Notes: generated from the letters alone by a model not told the origin. A stretch of 5,200 nucleotides of DNA from CAVURW01 sp963743595 (GCA_963743595.1 CAVURW010000087.1:1-5200); one strand, 5' to 3'; positions 1 through 5,200 are shown, counted from the stretch's first letter. Translations and numbers: made by a program.

Positions 1-135
1 GGCGGCATGTTGAATCAGATCGGTGGATCGATCGTAAACGAGGAGTCGAGCTCCGTCCCGTTCCTTAGCCGGTTGCGTGGCGATTAACTCGGGAGGCAAT
101 TGAAACTCGTACTCGGACAATCGATCATCGGGCAT
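1..135 (-). CDS. queA: QueA, S-adenosylmethionine:tRNA ribosyltransferase-isomerase, N-terminal fragment
   Basis: This is the first 45 codons of a gene that continues past the left edge. The translation carries the segment YEFQLPPELIATQP (residues 9-22) followed by KERDGARLLVYDRSTDLIQH. It matches the conserved QueA opening: F-x-LP-x-x-LIA-x-x-P, then R-x-x-x-RLL, then a D-x-x-T turn. QueA is a cytoplasmic enzyme that transfers and isomerises the ribosyl group of S-adenosylmethionine onto preQ1 at the wobble base of GUN-anticodon tRNAs, giving epoxyqueuosine. The ATG at 133-135 puts the LPPELIA motif at the usual distance from the N-terminus. A TTG at codon 6 is an alternative start. No Shine-Dalgarno sequence precedes the ATG; the leader is instead pyrimidine-rich (CCCTCCTCCTTTT). 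The gene lies downstream of the porin on the same strand but beyond a strong terminator, so it is probably a separate unit, although no clear promoter is visible. The catalytic part is outside the window. Confidence 0.85.
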   Translation of the reverse strand, partial: MPDDRLSEYEFQLPPELIATQPAKERDGARLLVYDRSTDLIQHAA

Positions 136-179
136 AAAAGGAGGAGGGTACGTCAGGGGAGACTCGGAATCGAGACAAC

Positions 180-210
180 AAAAAACCCGAGCCATTTGGC
201 CCGGGTTTTT
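180..210 (-). terminator. Rho-independent terminator of the porin gene
   Basis: Read on the minus strand, CCCG...CGGG arms (202-205 with 186-189) continue past one mismatch into GGC/GCC arms (198-200 with 191-193) around a 4-nt loop. The stem is followed by six T residues (185-180), the standard intrinsic terminator form. An A-run on the other side (T at 206-210 on the plus strand) pairs with the T-run, so it could also stop plus-strand transcription. It begins about 34 bp after the porin stop codon and is the only strong terminator in the window. Confidence 0.88.
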
Positions 211-212
211 CG

Positions 213-243
213 ATCGGTCAGCTGTTAGAGCTGAGGTTCCGAT
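213..243 (-). other. Hairpin immediately after the porin stop codon
   Basis: An inner perfect 6-bp stem TCAGCT/AGCTGA (218-223 with 229-234) has a 5-nt loop. An outer ATCGG/CCGAT pair (213-217 with 239-243) closes it across a one-sided 4-nt bulge (235-238). The outer arm directly abuts the porin TAA at 244-246. With the terminator at 180-210 it makes two hairpins in a row at the 3' end of the porin mRNA. A role in blocking 3'-exonuclease decay is plausible but inferred. Confidence 0.45.
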
Positions 244-1833
244 TTAGAACTTCCACATCAAGTCGCCTTGGACGATGCGGTAGTGAGCGATTGTGCCGAC
301 GTTCAAGTCCTGTTCGATACCAGGAGTTGAGAGGTCCTTGTCAGCGCGACCGGCTTCGCCGTACTGGAGCGTGAAGGTAAGGTCATCCGTCAGGTTGTAG
401 TTACCTTGGATCACATAACCCTCAAGGTTGGTCCGACCGTCGAAGATATCGGAATCAACCAGGTTAGGATCGAGTGAGTAATACTCGCGATCGAGCCAGT
501 AGGCCTTTGCCAACCAGTCGCCCTTCTTCTTGAGTTCGCCCGCTTGGAAACCAGCTTCGAAGGCCATGTCTTGGCCGCCGTTGCCACGTTTCAAGTTCAG
601 GATGTAGGGGCTCTTGTAGTCAGCAGCGGGGATAGCGCCAGGGGCAGCACCGGGATAGGTGGTCCCAGCGGTCCCAGGGGCTGACAGCTCAGTGCCACTT
701 CCAATAACTGCAGCTGTCTGATGGGAGCGTCCGTCTGCGCTCAAGTTCCATGCGAAGTCACCGAATACTTTCATCGGGATGTTCCACGCCTTGAAGTTGA
801 ACTCTGCAGGAACGTCCAGGATGAACAGGTTGTTCACACCGTAGTCGTTCGTGTAGGTGTCAGGATACGCGCCGACGAACGGACCAGCGAAGTCGGTTGG
901 CTGTTGGTTCTGGCCGTTGAGAACTAAAGGAGCTGCAGAGAACGCAGCTGTCTGCGTTTGGGAAGCACCGTTGTTCGTCGTCGTTGTCCGAGTGCCGGTG
1001 TAATTCGTCACACCAACCGCACCCTTGAAGTTCATGTCCTTGCTGATCTTCCATTTAATGCCGATCTGCTCTTCCAGCATCCAGATATCGGTGAGATTCC
1101 GTCCGCCCAAGGCTGAGGAGTCATCGAATGAGGTGGCACCGTAGATCATCTGTCCGAAGTTACCGAAGATGTTCACCGGACCTACGTCCTTTTGGAACTG
1201 TTCGAAGAAACCGGTCGGGTTGATGTTCGGATCCCATGTCAGATTCGTGCAGTAGAAGGGATTATCGACTTGGCCCGCTTCCACCGTCAGGTAATCAGTC
1301 GGTTTCCAGCCCAGGAAAATCCGGTTGATGGCAATAACGCCCTTTGCTTTACCGAAAGGTCCTGCACTGCCTTGGTCACCAAAGGTGACGTTACCCGACT
1401 TGTCGTTTGTGTAGCCAGAAGCCACACCTAAACCGAAGAACACGTTATCGTTCAGCTCGCCGTTCAAGCCGAAACGGAAACGATAGCGCAAACGGTCGCG
1501 TCCATCGCTGCCTGCACTCGGGTAGAGTGTGCCGGTGTTCGCGTTCAAGCTGTTGATCGCGTATTTACCATCACGAATTTCAGCGCGGAGGCGGATATCG
1601 CCGTAGAGGCTGAGGCTTTTGATTGCTTTGTTGAAGCTGATGACCTGCGTCGGAGCTGTGTTGAGGTCCGTCATCGCTTTATCGCGAATCTGGGCAGCTT
1701 CCTTAGCGGAAATCACTCCCTTTTGTACCAATGCGTCGATCAACGCATCATCCTGGCCCGCTTGCGAGGGCATAATGCTAAGTGCTGTTGCGAGGACCGC
1801 AGCCAGACCAGCTTTGATAAAATTGCTCTTCAT
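244..1833 (-). CDS. Putative outer-membrane porin with signal peptide (verrucomicrobial putative-porin type)
   Basis: The product is 529 residues. Residues 1-25 form a classical Sec signal peptide: K2/K7 charges, a hydrophobic core AGLAAVLATALSIM, and an SQA cleavage site before G26. A short helical segment follows (about 28-54, DALIDALVQKGVISAKEA), then a beta-rich body opening with SLYGDIRLRAE (75-85). Alternating polar/aromatic strands and glycine-, Asn- and Thr-rich loops continue to a terminal WKF, whose final Phe fits the outer-membrane insertion signal read by BamA. An NPFYCTNLTWDPNINP segment starts near residue 191 and resembles the putative-porin family I recall from Verrucomicrobiota. 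Ala/Gly/Pro-rich (about 378-403) and Thr-rich (about 272-300) stretches are probably surface loops. I chose the ATG at 1831-1833 because it has an AGGAG 4 nt upstream and a good signal peptide; the longer frame from 1917 adds a non-conserved, signal-masking N-terminus. Nearby phosphate genes suggest a possible phosphate or phosphoester pore, but the substrate is not readable from sequence. Confidence 0.85.
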   Translation of the reverse strand: MKSNFIKAGLAAVLATALSIMPSQAGQDDALIDALVQKGVISAKEAAQIRDKAMTDLNTAPTQVISFNKAIKSLSLYGDIRLRAEIRDGKYAINSLNANTGTLYPSAGSDGRDRLRYRFRFGLNGELNDNVFFGLGVASGYTNDKSGNVTFGDQGSAGPFGKAKGVIAINRIFLGWKPTDYLTVEAGQVDNPFYCTNLTWDPNINPTGFFEQFQKDVGPVNIFGNFGQMIYGATSFDDSSALGGRNLTDIWMLEEQIGIKWKISKDMNFKGAVGVTNYTGTRTTTTNNGASQTQTAAFSAAPLVLNGQNQQPTDFAGPFVGAYPDTYTNDYGVNNLFILDVPAEFNFKAWNIPMKVFGDFAWNLSADGRSHQTAAVIGSGTELSAPGTAGTTYPGAAPGAIPAADYKSPYILNLKRGNGGQDMAFEAGFQAGELKKKGDWLAKAYWLDREYYSLDPNLVDSDIFDGRTNLEGYVIQGNYNLTDDLTFTLQYGEAGRADKDLSTPGIEQDLNVGTIAHYRIVQGDLMWKF

Positions 1834-1837
1834 TATT

Positions 1838-1842
1838 CTCCT
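1838..1842 (-). promoter_or_regulatory. Shine-Dalgarno site that fixes the porin start
   Basis: AGGAG on the minus strand, 4 nt before the ATG at 1833. It is the clearest ribosome binding site in the window; the other genes show weak or no such site. It supports the internal start at 1833 over the upstream ATG at 1917. Confidence 0.65.
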
Positions 1843-1914
1843 GTTTTTAGATTTGTTTGCCCGTACAGCTCCCCGCTGCTCGGTCCACGAAAGCTGGCAG
1901 TAGCCCGTGACAAA

Positions 1915-1942
1915 CACAAGAACAGATTCTGAAGAACTTGTG
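1915..1942. promoter_or_regulatory. Dyad symmetry over the predicted porin transcription start (candidate operator)
   Basis: Outer 6-bp arms CACAAG (1915-1920) and CTTGTG (1937-1942) enclose a smaller inverted repeat CAGA-T-TCTG (1923-1931). The dyad lies just downstream of the candidate -10 box (1945-1950) and covers the predicted start near 1938. If transcription starts there, the first arm would be only partly transcribed, which favours a protein-binding site on DNA over an RNA hairpin. The inner repeat is off-centre (2 bp and 5 bp from the arms), so the symmetry is imperfect. The binding protein is unknown. Confidence 0.35.
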
Positions 1943-1944
1943 AA

Positions 1945-1974
1945 ATTATCGACTATTTCTTAAAAATGTGTAAC
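1945..1974 (-). promoter_or_regulatory. Candidate sigma-70-type promoter of the porin gene
   Basis: On the minus strand, GTTACA (1974-1969, 4 of 6 matches to TTGACA) and GATAAT (1950-1945, 5 of 6 to TATAAT) are 18 bp apart in an AT-rich stretch. This predicts a start near 1938 and a leader of roughly 105 nt before the ATG. The rest of the 1834-2073 intergenic region shows no open gene of its own. Confidence 0.4.
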
Positions 1975-2045
1975 TTCCTTTAGGAGTCGGAATTCCGCAC
2001 CAGATTAATGGTTCATTACAAGAAATGCGGTAAGCACGGGCCATG

Positions 2046-2067
2046 CCGATTGCTCAATCCAACTCGG
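2046..2067 (-). other. Hairpin just after the ribbon-helix-helix gene
   Basis: On the minus strand, CCGA-(G)-TTG (2067-2060, one bulged G at 2063) pairs with CAATCGG (2052-2046) around a 7-nt loop. It starts 6 nt past the TAG stop at 2074-2076. No T-run follows, so it is not a canonical intrinsic terminator; it could be a weak or factor-assisted end, or an mRNA-stabilising structure. Read-through into the porin leader remains possible. Confidence 0.35.
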
Positions 2068-2073
2068 AATCCG

Positions 2074-2454
2074 CTACACTTCCCAGGGAAAATGGAGGCT
2101 GTCTCCAGGGTTCCCATAGCTCAGATGCAGTTGGCTCTCCATCACTATCAACGGCACCCTCGCCTTATTCTCGATCAAGTCGAAAATCCCCTCCACGCAT
2201 GCCTCTTCCACCTGCTTTGGTTCACGTTTCAACAACGTCGCGAGCGTCGAAACTTTCTTCTGCAACCCACCGGAGACTTGTCCGCCATGATGTTTTTCAA
2301 TGAGTAGAGCGATGGCCGCTCGAACGACGTCCGAGACGGTTTCCCCTTTGGCCCGTTCCGTCCGAATTTTGTCCAGCAATTCCCTCTCCTTGGCGGAGAT
2401 GCGCACCCGCAATTGGTACCCTTTGTTGTCGTTGTCTAAAATCTCTAAGTCCAT
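2074..2454 (-). CDS. Small ribbon-helix-helix (Arc/CopG-like) DNA-binding protein
   Basis: The 126-residue product has a typical ribbon-helix-helix pattern in its first half. A beta-strand YQLRVRIS (13-20) has alternating basic and hydrophobic residues. It is followed by helix A (about 21-35, AKERELLDKIRTERA), a G-E-T turn, and helix B starting at S41-D42 (SDVVRAAIALLIEKHH). Such proteins dimerise through the strand and insert it into the DNA major groove. The second half (about 64-126) includes a helical stretch (QKKVSTLATLLKREPKQVEE...) and a hydrophobic strand-like segment VPLIVMES. I do not recognise it; it may be a ligand or oligomerisation part. The gene is divergent from the acid phosphatase and points toward the porin 240 bp away, so local regulation of either is a reasonable guess. 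No clear Shine-Dalgarno site precedes the ATG at 2452-2454. An antitoxin role is less likely because no small partner gene adjoins it. Confidence 0.72.
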   Translation of the reverse strand: MDLEILDNDNKGYQLRVRISAKERELLDKIRTERAKGETVSDVVRAAIALLIEKHHGGQVSGGLQKKVSTLATLLKREPKQVEEACVEGIFDLIENKARVPLIVMESQLHLSYGNPGDSLHFPWEV

Positions 2455-2488
2455 GATTTGGTTATCGGTAGAATAGCCTGAAAGCTGA

Positions 2489-2557
2489 TTAACTGCACAC
2501 GTAACTTAAACTATTAATACGATCTTTTGATTCGTTTGGCCACTAATTTGACTAACT
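2489..2557. promoter_or_regulatory. Divergent control region with repeated TAACT words and candidate phosphatase promoter
   Basis: The 164-bp gap 2455-2618 is visibly AT-rich for much of its length and separates the divergent ribbon-helix-helix and phosphatase genes. It carries TTAACT (2489-2494), GTAACT (2501-2506), TTAAACT (2506-2512) and CTAACT (2552-2557). The first two are 12 bp apart, close to one helical turn. Some Pho boxes in other phyla are TTAACA- or CTTAACCT-like direct repeats with an 11-bp period, so a PhoB-type site is conceivable, but the spacing here is irregular. A weak plus-strand promoter can be drawn as TTAACT (2489-2494), 17 bp, TATTAA (2512-2517). An isolated TTGACT (2548-2553) lacks a good -10 partner. 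Confidence 0.28.
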
Positions 2558-2618
2558 AGTAAATTCCCCGCACTCTAGGCGTGCCTGGATTCAAACCGCA
2601 ACCTTAATCAATCACAAA

Positions 2619-3578
2619 ATGAAAATTTCTCGCCGTTCCTTTGTAACAACCCTCTTTGCAGCCTCTCAAGCATCTCTCCTGGGAATCAAAAGCATCCAGG
2701 GTCAGACGCCTCCCCCAGATGCCCTCCGCTTCCTGGTAATCGGTGATTGGGGGCGTCGGGGGCGACCCGATCAACAGCAGGTTGCGGATCAAATGGCCCA
2801 TCTGGCCGAGTCGTTTCGTCCGCAGTTTATCGTTTCCGTTGGCGATAATTTTTACGATGATGGCGTGGCTTCCATAGACGATTCTCATTGGCAGCAATCG
2901 TACGAACGCGTCTACTCGGCGGCTTCGCTTCAGGTCCCGTGGTACATCACTCTGGGGAACCACGATTATGTGGGCAATACCGATGCCCAGTTGGCCTACG
3001 CGAAGACGAGTCAGCTCTGGACCTTGCCGAGTCGCTACTATGCAGTCTCCCGGAAAGTCGGCGATCAAGCGGTGGATCTCTTTTTTACCGATACATGCCC
3101 GGCCATCAAGGCCTATCACGACCCCATTCATGTGGAGCACCCCGCCTTACACGAACACGTTCTGCAACAAGATTGGGGCGCGCAATTGACCTGGTTGGAA
3201 CAGGCACTCGCCCAGTCCATTGCGCCTTGGAAATTGGTTTTTGGGCATCATCCCATCTACTCCGGTGGTATTCATGGCGATCAACAGGAGCTTATTGAGC
3301 AGTTCCTGCCGCTCTTCCAAAAACATGGGGTGCAGGCCTACTTCTGTGGCCACGACCACGACCTCCAACATTTGGCTGCAGATCAAGTCCAGCTTTTCGT
3401 CTCTGGTGGCGGATCGGAACATCGTGTAAATCACATGACGCCGCATGCGGTATTCAGCGAGTCGATATCCGGATTTATGTCCGTTTTTTTGGACAAATCG
3501 TCTATGGCGGTTCAAGTCATCGATAACAACGGCACCGTTTTGTACTCGGCATCGGTTCCGATCAAACCGACCGTTTAA
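2619..3578 (+). CDS. Tat-exported purple acid phosphatase (ACP5/TRAP-type metallophosphoesterase)
   Basis: The 319-residue enzyme hydrolyses phosphomonoesters at a two-metal centre, probably outside the cytoplasm. The N-terminus SRRSFVT (4-10) is a twin-arginine motif, followed by a hydrophobic stretch and a cleavage region near Q27-Q29, so it is likely exported folded with its metals. The full purple-acid-phosphatase ligand set is visible in order: GDWG (D43), GDNFYDDG (D76, Y79), GNHDY (N114, with H115), GHHP (H210) and GHDHD (H245, H247). The metal-bridging aspartate and the tyrosine ligand distinguish it from plain calcineurin-like phosphoesterases. Length and the GDWGR start match the small mammalian-type ACP5 subfamily rather than the long plant type. 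Its position next to pstB-phoU suggests a role in obtaining phosphate from organic esters. The ATG at 2619 has no Shine-Dalgarno site but places the Tat motif correctly. The physiological substrate is not known from sequence. Confidence 0.9.
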   Translation: MKISRRSFVTTLFAASQASLLGIKSIQGQTPPPDALRFLVIGDWGRRGRPDQQQVADQMAHLAESFRPQFIVSVGDNFYDDGVASIDDSHWQQSYERVYSAASLQVPWYITLGNHDYVGNTDAQLAYAKTSQLWTLPSRYYAVSRKVGDQAVDLFFTDTCPAIKAYHDPIHVEHPALHEHVLQQDWGAQLTWLEQALAQSIAPWKLVFGHHPIYSGGIHGDQQELIEQFLPLFQKHGVQAYFCGHDHDLQHLAADQVQLFVSGGGSEHRVNHMTPHAVFSESISGFMSVFLDKSSMAVQVIDNNGTVLYSASVPIKPTV

Positions 3579-3584
3579 CCCGCG

Positions 3585-4265
3585 TTACTTCGCCCCGCCA
3601 TGCCGGATATCGACAGCTTGGTAGAGGTAATAGACCTCCTCAGCTGTGTTCTTGGCGTAATCCGCCACGCGTTCGATGCACTTGACCACAAAGAGCCAGT
3701 GAATGGCCCTTTCCACGACGTAGGAATCCTCCACCATCCGTTGTGTAAGATCTTTGGCAAGAACCTTATACATCGAATCGACCATCTTATCGCGACCCAC
3801 CACGTGCTGAGCCAAATCGTTCTTTTGTTCAACCAATGCTGAGATGCTGTCCCGGCACATATTTTGAGCCACGTGAGCCATTTGAGTTACCACCACCGGG
3901 ACTTCCAAGGGCGGCATCGCATTTAACTTTCGCGCACGCCGGGCAATGCTCACCGCCTGATCCGCGATTCGTTCCAAATTGCTTGAAATTTTGGAAGCCA
4001 CTAACATGAATCGGCAGTCGGTCGCCACTGGAGCTTGAGTTGCCATATAGGCCACCACCTGCTCATCTACGCTCATCTCGAGTTCGTCGAGTTGCGAATC
4101 TTCAGATTCGACTGTCGCGGCAAGCTGGTCGTTTCGTTCTGACAAGCCACGAATCGCAATCGAAAAATTTCGATCCGTTAGACTCGCCATCATGAGAAGC
4201 GTTTCACGCAACCGCATCATCGGCTCAGGAGCCGAGCGGCCAAAAAATAGATGCGACTCGGGCAT
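3585..4265 (-). CDS. phoU: PhoU, phosphate-uptake regulator
   Basis: The 226-residue protein has the PhoU layout of two repeated three-helix bundles. Each repeat keeps its E-x-x-x-D metal-binding motif: NLERIADQA (E98, D102) and CIERVADYA (E198, D202). The stretch ATDCRFMLVASKISSNLERIAD is typical of the family. PhoU acts in the cytoplasm with the Pst transporter and a PhoR-type sensor kinase, damping the phosphate-starvation response and limiting uptake when phosphate is plentiful. The second motif has Tyr203 where His is common (ERIADHA), a mild variation. The gene starts 15 bp after the pstB stop, so the two are almost certainly co-transcribed; a GAGG lies only about 2 nt before the ATG, a poor ribosome binding site. 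Its stop is 6 bp from that of the convergent acid phosphatase. Confidence 0.93.
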   Translation of the reverse strand: MPESHLFFGRSAPEPMMRLRETLLMMASLTDRNFSIAIRGLSERNDQLAATVESEDSQLDELEMSVDEQVVAYMATQAPVATDCRFMLVASKISSNLERIADQAVSIARRARKLNAMPPLEVPVVVTQMAHVAQNMCRDSISALVEQKNDLAQHVVGRDKMVDSMYKVLAKDLTQRMVEDSYVVERAIHWLFVVKCIERVADYAKNTAEEVYYLYQAVDIRHGGAK

Positions 4266-4280
4266 TGCCTCGTATTAAGT

Positions 4281-5153
4281 TTAGCCGAACCGACCGCTGA
4301 TGTAGTCCTCTGTCTGCTTTTGGGCAGGACTGCTGAAGATCTTCTTGGTTTTATCAAATTCGATCAGTTTTCCGAGATAGAAAAAGGCCGTTAAATCCGA
4401 GCAACGTCCCGCCTGTTGCATGCTGTGCGTGACGATGATGATGGTGAACGACTTCTTCAGCTCGTGAATCAGCTCTTCCACTTTCAGTGTCGCGATTGGG
4501 TCCAAAGCGGAACAGGGCTCATCCATCAAAATAATGTCCGGTTGAACCGCCACCGTGCGGGCGATGCATAACCGCTGCTGTTGACCGCCGGAGAGGCCTA
4601 GAGCGCTCGCATTCAGGCGATCCTTCACTTCATCCCACAGCGCGGCACCCTTAAGGCTTCGTTCGACAGCTTCATCGAGAACCGATTTCCCCGAGATCCC
4701 CTGGAGGCGCAAGCCATAGACCACGTTTTCGTAAATCGAAATAGGAAAGGGGTTCGATTTTTGGAACACCATGCCGACTCGTTTACGAAGCTCGATCACA
4801 TCCACTTTGGGACCGCCTTGCGTGCCCGGCTCATCAAAAATCTTTTCGCCAAACACACTGATGTTCCCCGACCGGACGCGTGTTCCCTCGATCAAGTCGT
4901 TCATCCGGTTGATGCAGCGAAGGAGGGTCGATTTCCCGCAGCCAGACGGTCCGATAAACGCTGTCACCTTCTGTTCGGGAATAACCAGATCGATTCCAAA
5001 CAGCGCCTGTTTCTTCCCGTAGTAAAAATCGAGCTTTTCTACCTCGACAGCTGCGGTCTCAGCCACCATGACGTCCACGGACGGTTCCGGGGTCGCCTGC
5101 ACATGGCTCGCCCCTTTCGTTTTCTTCGGCTCAGAAACGGTCGATTCTTCCAT
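4281..5153 (-). CDS. pstB: PstB, phosphate ABC transporter ATP-binding protein
   Basis: The 290-residue ATPase shows all ABC elements: Walker A GPSGCGKST (68-76), Q-loop QKSNPFP (131-137), signature LSGGQQQR (187-194), Walker B IILMDEPCSALDP (207-219) and the H-loop THSM (H243). PstB-specific segments include GKKQALFGIDL, SIYENV, ALWDEVKDRL, DEPCSALDP, RCSDLTAFFYLGKLIEF and the ending QTEDYISGRFG. It powers PstSCA-mediated phosphate import at the inner membrane and works with PhoU in phosphate signalling. Compared with the roughly 257-residue E. coli protein it has about 35 extra, polar, low-complexity N-terminal residues and a small insertion near 107-118. Because the extension is not conserved and only a GGA precedes the ATG at 5151-5153, Met29 (5067-5069) is an alternative start, though it has no ribosome binding site either. 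It heads the visible pstB-phoU unit; the permease genes would be expected to the right, beyond the window. Confidence 0.95.
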   Translation of the reverse strand: MEESTVSEPKKTKGASHVQATPEPSVDVMVAETAAVEVEKLDFYYGKKQALFGIDLVIPEQKVTAFIGPSGCGKSTLLRCINRMNDLIEGTRVRSGNISVFGEKIFDEPGTQGGPKVDVIELRKRVGMVFQKSNPFPISIYENVVYGLRLQGISGKSVLDEAVERSLKGAALWDEVKDRLNASALGLSGGQQQRLCIARTVAVQPDIILMDEPCSALDPIATLKVEELIHELKKSFTIIIVTHSMQQAGRCSDLTAFFYLGKLIEFDKTKKIFSSPAQKQTEDYISGRFG

Positions 5154-5164
5154 TTCCGTAAACG

Positions 5165-5200
5165 CTACCGCAGCCGAGACGAAAGTGAAGTCTTATTCTT
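5165..5200 (-). CDS. Possible C-terminal tail of an upstream operon gene (perhaps pstA)
   Basis: One minus-strand frame from the right edge reads KNKTSLSSRLR and stops at TAG (5165-5167), 11 bp before pstB. A short basic tail close to pstB would fit the cytoplasmic C-terminus of the permease PstA, which usually precedes pstB. Eleven residues cannot identify a protein, and the segment could equally be untranslated leader. Another frame is also open over this stretch. Confidence 0.25.
   Translation of the reverse strand, partial: KNKTSLSSRLR

Noticed and set aside
136..148. Plus-strand AGGAGGAGG as a Shine-Dalgarno site for a small gene.
   Set aside because: No ATG, GTG or TTG lies at a usable distance downstream, and the next sequence is a terminator.
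1834..1917. A longer start for the porin at the ATG 1915-1917, adding 28 residues.
   Set aside because: The extra residues are basic and non-hydrophobic and would bury the signal peptide; the internal ATG has an AGGAG site, and the upstream ATG lies inside the candidate operator region.
1907..1925. Minus-strand CTGTTCT...TTGTCAC as an E. coli-type Pho box.
   Set aside because: The half-sites match poorly and are 12 rather than 11 bp apart; they also lie downstream of the predicted porin promoter.
1988..1997. Perfect 10-bp palindrome CGGAATTCCG upstream of the porin promoter.
   Set aside because: A single short palindrome of this length is easily due to chance, and it has no second copy at the other candidate promoters.
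2008..2307. Plus-strand open frames opposite the ribbon-helix-helix gene.
   Set aside because: Their translations have no recognisable domain pattern, and the opposite strand carries a convincing DNA-binding fold.
2586..2606. TGGATTCAAACC resembling a tRNA T-arm.
   Set aside because: In neither orientation do the stem pairs and the invariant T54-T55-C56 fall in place, and no acceptor or anticodon arm is found nearby.
2604..3140. Minus-strand 178-codon frame opposite the acid phosphatase.
   Set aside because: It mirrors the codon structure of the phosphatase, whose full metal-ligand set shows it is the real gene.
1..5200. Signs of mobile elements, CRISPR repeats, phage genes or tandem repeats.
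   Set aside because: None was seen: no transposase or integrase motifs, no terminal inverted repeats, and no regularly spaced direct repeats.

Overview
The window looks like ordinary chromosomal DNA from a Gram-negative bacterium of mid-range GC. The best guess is the Verrucomicrobiota or a related PVC lineage. That rests mainly on the outer-membrane protein at 244-1833, which has a short helical 'DALIDALVQKGVISAKEA' segment after its signal peptide, an NPFY...WDPNINP segment and a C-terminal Phe, as I recall from putative porins common in that phylum. The assignment is an inference and was not checked against a database.

Layout, left to right. Positions 1-135 (minus) hold the N-terminal 45 codons of queA, a tRNA queuosine-modification enzyme that runs off the left edge. 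Positions 136-243 are intergenic, with a strong rho-independent terminator (180-210) and a second hairpin (213-243), both just past the porin stop codon. Positions 244-1833 (minus) encode the porin. Its 240-bp upstream region (1834-2073) holds a ribosome binding site, a candidate sigma-70-type promoter and a dyad symmetry over the predicted transcription start. Positions 2074-2454 (minus) encode a small ribbon-helix-helix protein. Positions 2455-2618 are an AT-rich divergent promoter region with repeated TAACT-like words. Positions 2619-3578 (plus) encode a Tat-exported purple acid phosphatase of the ACP5/TRAP type. Its stop lies only 6 bp from the stop of the convergent phoU (3585-4265, minus). 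phoU follows pstB (4281-5153, minus) with a 15-bp gap. The last 47 bp may contain the end of another gene of the same operon, possibly pstA, but this is weak.

How the genes fit together. pstB and phoU are the cytoplasmic ATPase and signalling end of the Pst high-affinity phosphate uptake system. The exported acid phosphatase could release phosphate from organic esters in the periplasm. The porin could let phosphate or phosphoesters cross the outer membrane, although its substrate cannot be read from the sequence. The ribbon-helix-helix protein sits between porin and phosphatase, divergent from the phosphatase, and is a candidate local regulator. The window therefore reads as part of a phosphate-acquisition neighbourhood followed by an unrelated tRNA-modification gene.

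I found no rRNA, tRNA, CRISPR array, insertion sequence or prophage signature, and no clear previously undescribed system. The most worthwhile leads are the ribbon-helix-helix protein with its unrecognised C-terminal half, the dyad at the porin promoter, and the divergent control region.
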